From Fistularia commersonii (Eukaryota; Chordata; Actinopteri; Syngnathiformes; Fistulariidae): DNA of 64,000 bases. Below the pieces are notes generated by a model that saw nothing but the letters and a program-made list of their open reading frames with translations, was not told where the DNA came from and ran no database searches. How positions within the stretch are numbered: position 1 is the stretch's first letter; every line of letters begins with the position of its first letter. The DNA is taken from NCBI GenBank assembly GCA_037954325.1, contig JBBMNZ010000017.1, positions 11,054,001-11,118,000 on the forward strand, read 5' to 3'. Positions 11,892 through 24,251 of this stretch are shown in pieces. The position numbers and the translations under genes are program-made.

Positions 11892-13329
11892 ATGTCAAAC
11901 TCGGACAGGGTAGTGTTGGCTCTGGGCGGAGCGGGGACGGTGGGCTCCGGGATCGTGAAGGCGCTGCTGGATAAAGGTAATCTTTGCAAAGTTTGTGGAA
12001 ATGCGCGCTTTACGCACGTATCCATCTCTTTACGCAGCGGTGCTTTGCATTAAACTTAATGAGTTTAAAGAGTGGACAGAAACAAAGTTGTTTGTTTTTG
12101 TTTTTCTTTGTAACTGTTGTGGTGTTTTGAAAAACTGCATGAACAGCTCGATCGATGTCTGCGATCCAAACGGCGCACAAGTTTGGAGCAAGTCAGCTTT
12201 TACGCACAACCGAAGGTCGCGCCGGTTTTACGCACTGAATTCCTGACGCGCAATTAAATGAAGAGAATGTTTTCTAATAATCTTTACAATGATACATTTC
12301 TTTAATTTTCTTTACAATCCCGATGTCCTGCTGAATTTAACACACACGTGGATATTTCATTTAATTATTTAGTTGTGTTTTTATGCAGTAGAAGCTTGGC
12401 TCTTTGAACTTTTTACAGACTATCTCACGTTGGTTGAAATATTCTAGCAGCTGCATAGAATTAAAATCCTAAAACTGATCTTTCTTACTCTCTCTCCAAA
12501 TTTGTGTCTGTATGTTTTTTTATTTTAAAATCTATTATTTTCTTTTACGCTTCCAGCTATTGCAGTCAAAAGGCTGATTTTGACTGCATGTAAAAGGGAC
12601 AGTACTGTGTTCCGACTCAAACTGATTTAAATTGAATTCTATATTTTTTAAGGGAAGAAATTGTTTAGATACAGCTAAATCAATAAATTAAACTCCAGAA
12701 GTGCCCAGAGATAGACATCAGGCAGGGGAAATTGGCTTAAATAATACTTATCAGCATCTCCTGCAAACAGCAAAACTCAAAAATGCTAGGAAACGCAATG
12801 ATTTCTAATTAAAGCGTGCCGTAAAAATGTATGATTTTATTTTATTTTTTATTTAGTATGAATCATTTTTATGGCTCTTTTCAACTGTTAAATGACAACA
12901 AATGTTAGTGTGCACTTACAAGCATTATCGTCTTTCAGAAAATGCACTTATCTGTGATTTTGGTTTGACTCGCACCTCCCTGGTCTTTAGCAGCTGTTTC
13001 CAGCCCTGTAAGAGTTGTTCCTCGTCAGTCGTTCCTTGCTCTCCTGCTTCTGTTTGTGAAATAAGGCTATCAATGGGGCAGCTGTGATGAAAGGACGCGG
13101 GTATTGGATTAATATTGCATGTCCGTAGTACTACAAGTACCCGCTGCAGCTGCTGCCATCTGTTGCTATGTCACATTTATCCCTCCAATGACCTTGATAA
13201 ACAGATTAGGACGATGTAAATACACTGGTGAATGATCATTTTCGTGTGACTGGGATTAGCATAATGATATGTGTGTTAAAGGTACTGGTTTTGACTGTAC
13301 ACACAATAGATTTGTGAACAACCGCTACG

Positions 13330-13386
<57 letters not shown>

Positions 13387-16204
13387 GTTACAAAGTGGCA
13401 GTGATCTCCAGAGACAGCAGCCGGCTGGAGAGGCTGCGCTCCTTCGTCTCTCCCGGCACGAAGGACAACCTGACCACGATAGTGGGGAACGTGGGTATGT
13501 GAGGTCACGGCAGGGTCGCGCTCCACCCACATTCGTTTTGATCAGAATTCATCCTGTCGTCTCTCCCCCTGCATAGATCCGATTTAATTTTCATTAGCTG
13601 TTTGAGTTCTATTTCAAGTTAACGTTGGTGAAAGGCAGGTGTTTTCATCACATAGCGAGTAACATTAGATTTTTCACCCAAATGTGACCTCTTTGGTCGG
13701 AAAATATTAACATAAATATTTGTCATCTGGGACAAAATATTCTGTGAATCACGTAACAAACAAAAACATGAATTCATTCATTCATTAGAGGCAGGGAACA
13801 CCCTGGGATGGTCATGCAACCATTCATCCAACCATCCATCATATTGCAACATACAACCATTCACCCTGTCATTCACATATTATATAGAGACCTGTAACCA
13901 TTCACCCTCTCATTCATACAGCATATAGGCATACAAGTAATCACCCTCTCATCCACACATGTTGAAACATACAGTTGCTCACCCCCTAATTCATACATCA
14001 TATAGAGACAAACATTCATCCTCTCATTAACACATCATACACAGACATACAACAATTCACTCTTTCATTCACACATCTGGCAATTTGGGGTCTCCAGTGA
14101 ACCTCCTGCATGTGTTTGGACCGTAGGAGGAACCCAGAAAACCCGAAACCTTCTTGTTGTGTGGCTGAAATGCTTGTGCCACCTTGCTGCCAAAACAAAA
14201 ACAAACAAAAAAAAAATGACCCCCCCACCCCCACCCCACCCTCAAAATATCAATGTATTAAGTTATTTCAAGGTAATATCTTGCTTTTACTAAAAAAAAA
14301 CCCTCACAGTTTGGTTGGTCAGAGCCTGAAACAATGGCACAGCTGGACCGACACGATACAGATGCATTCCATAAAGTCCAGTGAGCGCGAGCCACGGCTG
14401 TACATCGGACCAAACATCCTGAGGAGTCGGTCTGTCCTGACCCGAGTCACACCAAGCAGGGTCTCAGCCGGGTCCCCCGTCTGTCTGCAGGGTCCGAGGA
14501 GGGGGCGGAGGCGGCCAAGCAGGCCCTGTTGAAGGCAGTGGGAAAGGTGACTGACATCTTCTCCTCTTTGGGCTTCAGCTGGTGGCAGGGAGGACCCCCT
14601 CACACCCAGACCCTCAAGGACCTGCACTGGGTAACACAAGCCGCCCCTCTGAAGAAAAGAAAGGCTTGAGTGAGTGGAAGCTCTGATGGTGAAAACCGTC
14701 TCTTTGCTCCCCTCCCCCCCACCAGGTCATCGACACTTTGCTTTTCAGCACGTTTGTGTCGTGGAAGACCTTCTTCCCGCTGGTGAGGGACGACTCCAAC
14801 TGCACCTATACCTTCATCACAGGTGAGACAATTTGAGATTTTTATGGATACCAAGAACCCGAATGAGTCTGTTTTGCTTTGTTTTTTTACAGGAGGAGCC
14901 GGAGAGAAGCTGCTGATGCCCGGGACCGGATTCTTGACGGTGGGAGCTGCCAGCACCCTGGCCTTCTGCCAGGTACTACGAGAGGAGTACCCAGAGGTGC
15001 CCTGCAAACTCAACCAGGTGAGACTTTAATGGGATTACCCAGCGAGAGGGCAATTAACAAAAGCGGCGGAGCTGATATCGGATTTCACGCTGACCTCAAG
15101 TGTGAGAGTCTCAGACTTTGTTGTTTTGATTCTCGGCACGAGATGGAAAAATGACAGAGGTGAAAAAGAGGTGAAAATAGAGGTGAAAAAGCACGCCTGG
15201 TTGGTTTAAAACTCTCTTTCACATGAAAGGTGATCGTGCATCAGGTTCTCTTCATGCATTTTCAAGTGAAGATGTCAAAAAAAAAACTCATAAAGCTGGA
15301 TTATCAGCTTGGTTTTTGGCCCCACGGCTGTAGATCAGCGGGTGCTGACCAGCTACATGCGTTGAATAAAAGCTTCTACTTTCTATTGTTGCTTCAGCGT
15401 GAAGGCACATCTGAATAAATCTGATGGAGGGGAAAATTTCCCCCGGCTGACCCGAAATCTTGACACAAAATCTGGATAACGAAATGTGAAAATGACAAAA
15501 CTCTAAACTAAAGGTTTTGTCTGTTGGCTACAAAAACATCCAAAAACATTAAGCTGAGCCATCCCGCAACAATCAGCTTGTGGCAGCAGATTTCAAAACG
15601 CTGTGGAAATACTGACAGTTCCCCGAAACGTCTTTCTGGGGGGGGCATTCGGCCGTCAGCCTGGACGTCTGCCCCGCGAGAGACGGCTGAGGAACGTATG
15701 AACTTCGGCTCGCCCTCCCGGTTTCGATCAGGCGGCATAAATATCTGTGAGGGACTTCCACCTGCGAGACCTGTGCGTGCTGTGAGGGGAGCATTAGCTA
15801 GATTTTAGGTGCGCTCACTTTCAGTTCGCCCTCCAAATTAAGTGGTTTAGATAATCTGGATTAACAGTTGGCTTCTTTGCAATCCCTCTGACCGACTGCG
15901 CGGGTGGATTTTCTCGCGGCGATGTCACTCAGCGTAAATAAGAGTTTACAAAAAAATATGAGCGAAATAAAAACGCCGACAGTGGTAAAACGAATAAAGG
16001 GATCATCTCAAACCCTCCTCCATGTAGGTGAAGATCGACACGGGGGTAGCCACCCCGGAACGGATGGCGCCGGGCTATCTGAATCACCTGGACCTGGGCG
16101 AGGCTGTCGCCAGCCTGGTGGAAAAACGCAACTCCTCTCACAACGTCTTCAACATCAACTGCCCGGCTGACCTAAAGACTGTCCTCTTGGAGGGGAACCT
16201 TTAG
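11892..16204 (+). CDS. Atypical short-chain dehydrogenase/reductase (NAD(P)-binding Rossmann protein)
   Basis: Six exons (11892-11976, 13387-13494, 14491-14630, 14726-14822, 14893-15017, 16028-16204) keep phase and encode 243 residues. The N-terminal strand carries GGAGTVGSGI (residues 12-21), a GxxGxxG dinucleotide-binding loop of the atypical SDR kind. The second strand YKVAVISRD has a basic residue after it, suggesting NADPH. The usual catalytic YxxxK is not found: the segment after ITGGAGEKLL reads MPGTGFLTVGAAST. The C-terminus (VKIDTG..., MAPGYLNHLDLG, VFNINC) resembles the end of a full-length SDR, so the protein looks complete rather than truncated. I do not recognise a named human orthologue, and the substrate is unknown. 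A poly(A) signal lies at 17040-17045. It sits between spata2l and vps9d1, genes that are adjacent in human. Confidence 0.82.
13332..13383. repeat. (TG)26 microsatellite abutting a 3' splice site
   Basis: About 52 nt of pure TG/GT ends three bases before the acceptor AG (13385-13386) of exon 2 of the dehydrogenase gene, taking the place of the usual pyrimidine tract. Confidence 0.95.
13795..14160. repeat. Diverged tandem repeat / fish interspersed repeat in an intron
   Basis: Repeated variants of ACAACCATTCACCCTCTCATTC alternate with CATATAGAGACATAC-like units at a spacing of roughly 40-60 nt. The element runs into GGCAATTTGGGGTCTCCAGT and TTTGGACCGTAGGAGGAACC. This is the layout of a familiar fish repeat in which such a minisatellite precedes the 'gggcaatttagagtctcc' tail. 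It lies in intron 2 of the dehydrogenase gene. A decayed copy of the same tail is at 35838-35945. Confidence 0.65.
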
Positions 16205-17039
16205 ACCTGCAGGCCCACCCTACCTTGCGGTCACAGATCAAGCGTCTGCACCTCTCACAAACATAGCGACAGTCTTTTCTCCCCTCCCCCCAACTCCGAT
16301 ACTCCTTGCACAACTCCATGTGAACAGTCCGTTCTAGCCAAGTTTCTGTATTATTAGTGCCCGCTTCCTCTGCTAGTGTCCAGTTGTGTGATAGAGGATG
16401 TATATCAAGTACTTTGTCATTGATTATTGTGTCTGTATTCACTTTGTCACCCCCTGCACGTTAGCATTTATCGACTGATTATATTCCAGAAATGGGTATG
16501 ATAGCCCTGCCGCGCTTCCCGGTGCAGCCTGCTAAGCTGACGGAGCCAAATGAAGTGTATCAGGTGTATCAGGCGTAGCGCGCAGCTTCACAGAGTCCAT
16601 GAAAAGCAGGAATCCTGACGTTTCACCGGAAGCTCTTGAAATATAAAACGGCAAAAAACTTGGGCAAGCCAAAATGAACACGACTGGATTCTTGCAGACG
16701 AGCATCGATAGCTATTAACAGTCTTTGCATTGCACCCTCAACTCCCAGTCGATTGTGTTATGAAGAGCTGGTGTTTTGTCGGAGGTTTTGTTTTTTTTTT
16801 CCCGGAAAGCTACCGAAAGTTATCAGACGTAGCCTCCTACAATTCTGGCGTCAGGAAGGTGGAGACGGAGGGTGTTTTCTTTGAGTACGCGCCCCATGAG
16901 AGGCTTTCATTGTGGTATTTGAGGAATAGAACCGTGTTTAATAAGGAAAGTTCCACAGCATGGCATCCCCTCTTAAAGCCTCTATTTAGAACTCCTGTTA
17001 TTCCTACTTAAATGTGCAGGTTTTTGTATTCCGAGAGTC

Positions 17040-17045
17040 AATAAA
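17040..17045 (+). terminator. Poly(A) signal AATAAA of the dehydrogenase gene
   Basis: AATAAA about 836 nt after the stop codon, followed within 30-45 nt by a T/GT-rich stretch (TGATGTCCTTTG then T9), which is the normal downstream element. No other gene on this strand nearby could use it. Confidence 0.6.
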
Positions 17046-18711
17046 GGAATTTTCTCCAGTCATCATCTGATGTCCTTTGTTTTTTTTTAATCTAGAAATT
17101 TCACACCAGTCTAGGGGGATTCTGTAGAAATCAGGGGTTCTTTCCGCCGTGTTACGGAAATGCAACAAATGCTAATAACGGCGGCACCGTAGCGTGACTC
17201 TCTGTCCCGTTCACAGGCACCAACTTGGACCCCCCGCAGATCCCTTTATCTGCCACCAGTATTTGGGGCAAAAATGCCCCTTGGATGAACTAAACAAACG
17301 TTTGGAGGTCACAACAGGCTGGGGTGCGAAAGGGGCCATTGTTGTCGCTGTTTGCTTGAACAAGCGCTTCAACAACAACAAGAGTCATGCCAATAGAAAG
17401 ACTGTAGTTTGGGTTGGACAACAATAATGGATGAATAAACAAGAAAGGAAAGCAGAAGAGGCGTGATTTCAGTATTAGCAGTGTGTGTGTGTGTATGTGT
17501 TTCACAATTTGTTGTTGTGAATATGAAGGCTCAAAGCTCAATTAGGCCAAATTCTAATTAAACATCAAGGGAAAACCCATCGGGCCCGGTTTGTCTCCCT
17601 CTTCAATACTTCTTCAGCTCGTGAAAAAAAAAAGGCCATACAAGGTCAAACACACCCACTCGACTGTCTATGCTCACCGTCCGAGGATGATCTCATCTCA
17701 TTCTAATAGGAAAAGAAAACTGGCTTTTGTTTAAGGGGGAACGAGGGGCCGAGATCTTTCCAAATGAGGTTCGGCAGATTGAGGATCAGTCAGGACGGCA
17801 GAGCGAAAGGGCAGATTCGGTGAAATGAGAGATAATTGTAAGGGTCATTGGCTTTGACAGGTCAGAAGAGCAGAAGAGCAAATAAGCACAAAGAAGTGTC
17901 ATAAGTGTAAACTAGCATTTGACGGGAAATTGCGAAGTCTCTTTCGCCTCTATGATGCGTCCTGACGCATAATTTTTAGCTATTCTGCATTGGGGATTCC
18001 ACACCTGAGGCAGGCAAGATGAACAGTGTGTCCCGGAGCCTTCTCAGATTTTGGGAAATTCTGATTTTTGGGAAAGCCAACTGGAACACACCTCAAGTCG
18101 GAAATCGAGACAAACCTCATCAACCTCGCCTTTGCCATCCAAAGGTATTTGCTCAGAGTGGCAATGATGCCCTGGCAGTCATTTGCCGGCAGTTCTTCCC
18201 GATATTTCCAACATTTAATCTATAAACGCCTCCAGCAATATGTCCTTGTTCAACAAGAGTCTGGCTTTGTTTTGGTATTTTCTCTGGCGCACTGTTTCAG
18301 CACGGATAGTGAATTTTTTTGGAATCGACAAATCCCCTCACAAGTTATCCACTAACAAAGCTGTTAATATCAAATGTGGCTGACATCAGGTAACTGTGTT
18401 TGTTTATCTGGTTTTCTATCTCGTTTTTGGAAGCGATATTGTAGCGTCTTTAAGGAACTGATATTCTGACAAGTAAACTACTACATACATGCGCTTTTTA
18501 CTGAAGCCTTATTCATATAACGACAGAGACACAAAGCATGTTTAGGTCAAGACAACTTGCTCAGGTTAAAGGAACAATAATACCGATTACATTTTGGTAA
18601 AACAAACAAACAAAGCTCTGCAAGCAGAGTTTTCCAGTGCCCTGGTAATACAGTTCTGGGACGCTGATCCTAAATCTGATACCCAAAGGTCAGGAGGAAC
18701 CAACTACTCAC

Positions 18712-18817
18712 AGCTCCGGTAGGATATCGCGCCCCAGCTCCTGCTTCTCGGAAGAGGGGAAGGCAGCCCAGATGAGGTTGACCATTACGGTGCGGTTTCT
18801 CTTCACGGTTGGATGGA
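18712..18817 (-). other. Orphan exon-like ORF (unrecognised)
   Basis: A 106-nt segment bounded by a good acceptor (TTTCATTGCAG) and a perfect donor (GTGAGT) encodes 34 full codons in one frame: HPTVKRNRTVMVNLIWAAFP then SSEKQELGRDILPE. GC content and codon use are exon-like against an AT-rich background. Phase is 2 nt in and 2 nt out, so it cannot join directly to the 20927-21099 segment. No family was recognised. It may be an exon of an unannotated gene, an exon of a decayed gene, or chance. Confidence 0.35.
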
Positions 18818-20926
18818 CTGCAATGAAACGAGTACAAAATGTCAAGATCCTGCACTGGATGAAAAGTAATTATTTAGATGATGAAGATCCTCAGTGTCAC
18901 AAAGGTCAAAATTTCAGCTCATGACCGGATGCAGAACTAGACTAGAACTACATCCAATTTGCACAGGTAGCATGCTAGCACATTAGCATTCAGCTCTGAC
19001 ACAACTTCAGTAAGAATATGCCACACAACCACTTGAACTACACTCATAAGTAGGTTAGGATGTCTTTCATGAAGAATTCGTTGTAAAGTTTAATCAGCGA
19101 AATTAAGACGAAGAGTTGCCGACATTGGAACCGTGCGGTCGACCAACCAGAGACCTGCAATTCCACTTGGATGGATCCCATTTTCTCTCAGAGGCAAATG
19201 AGTTTTGTTTGAGTATCATAGGTGACAAAGAACGGGAAGACACAAAGAGGAGCCCTGCACTGCGCCGCATAACACAACATAATAATTGTCTGAGTCTGAA
19301 ACACAGAGATGGCGACCGGTGAGGCGGGGCAGTTCAAAAGTTGAATTAGGTGGGTGTCAACCTGCTCGCCTGCTTCTGATTAAGGCTGGAGTGGTTGAGG
19401 CGAGGAGGATTCCAGTTTTACAGCACACAAAGAAACAAACACGGGGGACGTTGCCTATCGTGAGAGCGGCAGGGCCTCGGCACCGTGGCTCGCCGAAGCT
19501 AACCATCCCAGGAAACACAACAACAACATTGCCAAGCAACACCGCAGACTGAACGACAGATGTTTGTTAACCCGTTAGTGCAGAATTTAAAAGCTAGCTC
19601 CAAAACACTACTTTTTTTTTTTCTAGTGAGGACGTCAAAGGGTTTAAGTATTATTTTTGTAGGTGTGTATGTGTCTGTAGGGAGACTTACTCATTGTTTC
19701 ATAGAGGGAGGGATACAAAAAGCAGGGAACTCGCGCCTCGATCTATTTAATATCAGCTTGTATCAGAACTGTAGTTTATAAAACTGGGGTCGACAGGGTG
19801 TGACATGCACACACACACACACTTACACAAACACTCTTACTGCATCAATAACACACTTACAAGACAGACCTCTTGGGCTGTATATTCGCTTATGTGTCTA
19901 TTGCAGTGTTGTGATACCAGCATATGATAAGGCTGAAGGAATGTTGTGGAACACTTGCCATATTTAGAGTATTTGTTTGGAATTTTGGCCGCACAGCAAC
20001 TTCAGACTAACTCGAGGTCACCAGAGCCAAAACACACTATTAATAGATGGAAGTGTGCCAGGGTGTCATCTGAGGTAAGTCAATTACAAGCTAATTAGGT
20101 GAGACTTTTTGCAAAGTGTGACAATGGGGCGTGCAAGGTTCTTCCATCAGGCGCCACGTTCAAATGAGCAAGAGCGGTGCGCTTGTTCCTCTCACCATGA
20201 TGCGTGTTTTGCATGAGAGGAAGCCTTTGTCCGCACCGGCATCAGTACAAAGAGCCGGTCGGCCTGGTGTCGTATGCATCCGCATTGTGTTCTGCCAGCC
20301 GTGGGAGGAAATCAAGATCACACTAAACAAGATAGAAAAGTTTGGAAAGTCAAAATGCATTTACGATCCTCAGTAAATATGTGTAATGTATGAATTATGC
20401 AAAATAAAAGATCGATAGAGTTGCCTAAAACCTTTGAAACGCAAATGTGAAACGTTTCTTGACATTTTTTTAGACAATATTAAAGGGGGAAAAAAAGCCT
20501 TTATTTGTTTTAAATAAAAAAATTCATGGTCAGTTTGATTGGAATTTTAATTGCTTCTTATTTTGCAGTATTTTATAATATTTAGAAGGTAGTGGGAGAA
20601 TTTTTATTGATCTTAGTTGCTTTTTTTTTTCCCCCAGACATTTGTATTTTTTCAGTGTGACGACACAAAGTTGCTCGGGTTATTGAGTTTCCCTGAGAGC
20701 AATGAACTGGTAGGAGGGGAAAGAGAAACAGACCAGAGGAAACTGTAGCTCGGCCATTATGGGGGCGACGAAGCAACTGAGGTGGAAATAGACAAAAAGA
20801 ACAAACAGTGCGACAGAAGAAGGGCAGCCGTAGAGGGACGGCGAGATGATGACAAGAAGCTGGGTGGTTACAGCTCTTGCTCGGGGTCTGACTGATTCAA
20901 CGAGGCATTTTGTTTGTTCTTCAAGT

Positions 20927-21099
20927 TCACGGACTTCTGCTGCTATTCATCCGTCGGCCCATCACATCCTGCTGCCTCGGATGGACAGCGTCCCCGTCGG
21001 CTGCTGGCTCAGGCAGAAAAACTTCCTTTACATCCATGCCTGCGTTTGTCCGGATGTGCTTCACGATCCTGTGGGTGAAAGTACGGACAAGGTCCCCTC
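20927..21099 (-). other. Orphan terminal-exon-like ORF (unrecognised)
   Basis: It follows an acceptor with a short pyrimidine tract (CTGCTGGCAG) and stays open for 56 codons to a TGA at 20927-20929. The product contains GDLVRTFTHRIVKHIRTNAG then MDVKEVFLPEPAADG. The segment is GC-richer than its flanks and has exon-like codon use. It could be the last exon of an unknown minus-strand gene between vps9d1 and the dehydrogenase gene. No upstream partner exon was identified. Confidence 0.3.
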
Positions 21100-23016
21100 C
21101 TGCCAGCAGATAGAGTTAAAAGGAAATAAAATGCAAAAAATACTTATAATCTCCATTTTAACTTAGAGATCATGAGAAAAACATCTTCCCTTGAGGAGTG
21201 CATGTGATGGAAAAATTTAGTTGCCTAATGAAGTAGCACTGGTTTGACGCGCCACCTACAGGGTGCAGGAAGTCCAGGAGAGCTAAAAGGAGTTATTCCT
21301 CGGACCAAAAACTGCAAAAGAGCAATAAATTCAAATATTTATTTATCTTTATTTAGCCGAACGCACGTTCGTCATTCTGTTTACATAGCTTAAGACTTAA
21401 TGCGCAACATAAAACATATTTCAATCACAATAACTTTGAAAAAATATCACATTGTTCTGCCATTTTTAATACATAAACATCTCTTACACATTTTATAAAT
21501 CTGATGATAATGAACAACAGTAAGAATTTCATTATTTCACGTCTTTTGGATCCTTAGAGAATAAATACATTAAATAATAATGAATTTAAGCAAACAAATG
21601 CATCCAACACAATAAAAAAAGAATTTATAAAACTAGCAGTTTCAGTATGGGAATGATTGGAGAACTGACAATAGGAGCTCTGCTTCAGAAGCGTCTACAA
21701 AACAAAGAATATTAGAAGAATATTTCTGCTTATCTTAGTCCATTTATTCCAACTAAATTGAAATTACGACCTGATGCTTCCTGCACTTGGAGGTTTTTCT
21801 AATCTTGAATTTCCGGGAGCCTTTAGTTGAATTTCATTGTACCTGATGAGAAAACCGTGCTGGTCGACATTATTGTGACAAACGTATCGCTTGACACGTG
21901 ATCCAATGTTAGACATTGAATGAATGGAAACTCCTGGCGGCCTGAAAGACACTGACATATGCAAAACTGAGGACAAGATTACACCTCCAAGCTTAGGAAA
22001 CTCAGCGTAGCCATGATAATTTGCAGGAAACGGGCTAAAACAAACAAAAGCATCAGACACTTTCAGTATCTGCACAAACGCAGAGCCAGGTAACTATTGG
22101 TACTCACAGTTGAGCATTTAAAAAAAACCCTAAATATGAAATATGAGCCTTGATTTTTCTTTGCTCATCTATTGAAATCTATATAAAACTATTCTTTTAA
22201 CCCTAGTGTCATAAAAGGGATGTGCAAACGGGGTTTCATTGAATGCTGTATAAATATAACTGCTAAATTAAAAAAAAAAAAATGATGATAGGAACATGAA
22301 CTTGTGGTGCAAGTGGCTTCCAAAGATATCTTTTTTAGGGTTTAAAAAGTGGATGGAACTAATCCAATGGCAAAGCCATGCGGATTATATTCCTGCTCAG
22401 AACATCAGCACGGTGACACTCCAAACATTTCCCTTTCTTAGTCGTTCCTGTGCTTCTCCAGTGTCTCGACGTCTATTTTCTTTCACGGCTTTTCACAACA
22501 GATCTGTCACCTATTTCGTCTGAATCACCTTTAGTATGGTTCAAACACCCGTGTCTTCAGTGTGAACAAAGTGCATACAGATTAATGATCTGAGGAGGGT
22601 CTTTTTCTTCTTCTTCTTCTCTTTTTACAAGACCTAAAAAAAAAAAATTAAAAAAAAAAAAAAGCCCACAGACACAATCACATGCCGAGACTGCATGTAA
22701 TGTGTAAAAAAAATAAAGGGGGAAAAAGGCACATGGCACTTGGATGGGCAAATGCTAGTTGCCGCTCTGTACTAAATGTCATGCACGCTGGAACCATTAT
22801 TGGCTTGATGCTATTTCTAGATTTCTAAATTAATTCTGTACTACTTTGCTCATATACTGTTTACAACACTAGTACTTTTTCATGCCATTTCCCACATTTG
22901 CCTTTTTCCCTGAATGAAGAAAATACACTTGGAGCTATATTGCGGGCGTTTCCCTCAACAATCCCGATGTCGAGCACAAACATCAGTCCCTTTAACATTT
23001 CAGCACACCTTAAGAC

Positions 23017-23169
23017 TTAACCTGTGACTACATGCCGTTTTCTTTTAGACAGGGGGTCCTTTAGGTGAAGAAAATATTCAGTGCCTGTTCGTGGAACAAG
23101 TAAACATGCAGGGAAACTGCAGGTGATTCTCTTCAGTGCAGCAGGGACTGTGCGTTGAACCATCCGAGC
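23017..23169 (-). other. Weak exon-like ORF near the vps9d1 3' end
   Basis: After an acceptor-like TTGTGTTGCAG, 50 codons are open to a TAA at 23017 (begins ARMVQRTVPAALKRITCSFP). It lies in the likely vps9d1 3' UTR or just beyond it. No family was recognised; chance is a real possibility. Confidence 0.15.
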
Positions 23170-24251
23170 CTGCAACACAACACAGGGCGCATTTAATCGC
23201 TCTGCTGATAACCAACTGAAAAGAAAATATCTGAAAGGGTGAACATTAAAACAAACAAATCCTACATAGGGGCTGGAGCCAATCCCTGTTGAATTATTCC
23301 GAAAGGAAAGGCTCAACTTGAACTGGTTATCTGTCAATCACATGGCCAGACTGAAGGAAATACAACAATTCGCTCTTTCATTCCATAAACCTAATAACGG
23401 ATTTGGGAGGAGGAAATTCGAGAACCCATGCAGGCAGATGCTGCCATTCAGCCTTAATATAACAGATTTAATTTTTTGGATCCTCTGTAGGTTTCAGGAC
23501 TCTTTGCCTGAATACGATACGTAACACAGAAATATGAGGGCAAACTGGAGGTAAGTTGTGCAAACAGAATTAATTTCTTCTGAACAGAAAGGAAGAAGTG
23601 ATGCTTTTGAGATGAAACCACCAAACAGCCTCATTTCAGCTGTTGAGTCCAACAAGGCTCTGTACCAGGCCCCATTTATTCACACCAGTAATCTCCTTGA
23701 CGGGATCTGTCATAATGCCAGTATTCAAATGTTAGCGGATGATACACTAATTCTCTTTCAAAAGTAAAATATCAAATATCATCTCATCTGTAATCAGTCG
23801 TGTTCAATCCCATCACCAGGAAAAAGAAACAGCAGAATCTACAATATTTATAAAATGACCTGTCAAAGGGACACATCCTAATGGGATGCAACATTAGGAG
23901 CAACATGAATTAATTCAGGTACATTGAAGTTACGTAGGGCTCCACTTTGACACGCAGACGTGCTCGGACATCTTTAATTGACAGCTAAGGGCAGCCAGGA
24001 GAGGGAGCTCTGTGGGTCTATTAGGTGTACAACTTCTGGCCGAACAGGCAGTAAGGGGAGGTAAATATTTCATCGCCTTCCGCTCTCAAAAAAGATGACA
24101 AAACCAGAATGGTTACTGCTTCTATACAGACTTGCATCTTAAGATTTTCTCCCCTTTCTTTTTTTGAAACTGTTTTGTCTGCATTCCTATAGTCTGTTCA
24201 AGAATAATTCACAGAAACATTTACCTGTTCAAAAGGAGCAACTGCAGCAAT

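Larger units (their letters stand above)
17046..24251. other. Intergenic interval between the dehydrogenase gene and vps9d1
   Basis: About 7 kb with no gene I can name. It holds the vps9d1 3' UTR at its right end (candidate minus-strand AATAAA at 23675-23680), small simple repeats (for example TTC repeats near 22605 and CA near 19808), and the exon-like minus-strand segments listed separately at 18712-18817, 20927-21099 and 23017-23169. The remainder is AT-rich and featureless to inspection. Confidence 0.5.

Noticed and set aside
13269..13576. Long ORFs on both strands through the TG microsatellite
   Set aside because: They consist of repeat-encoded Cys-Val or His-Thr runs; only the 13387-13494 portion is a real exon, in one frame.
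13795..14100. CRISPR-like array of spaced repeats
   Set aside because: Units are diverged, spacing is irregular, and the flanking tail matches a common fish interspersed repeat in an intron of a eukaryotic gene.
18019..18355. Plus-strand ORFs with LINLAFAIQRYLLRV
   Set aside because: Looks protein-like for a short span but lacks splice context and any recognised similarity.
21764..22075. 103-codon minus ORF with PFPANYHGYAEFPKLGG
   Set aside because: Possible splice sites would leave a 43-nt intron, shorter than functional fish introns, and no family was recognised.
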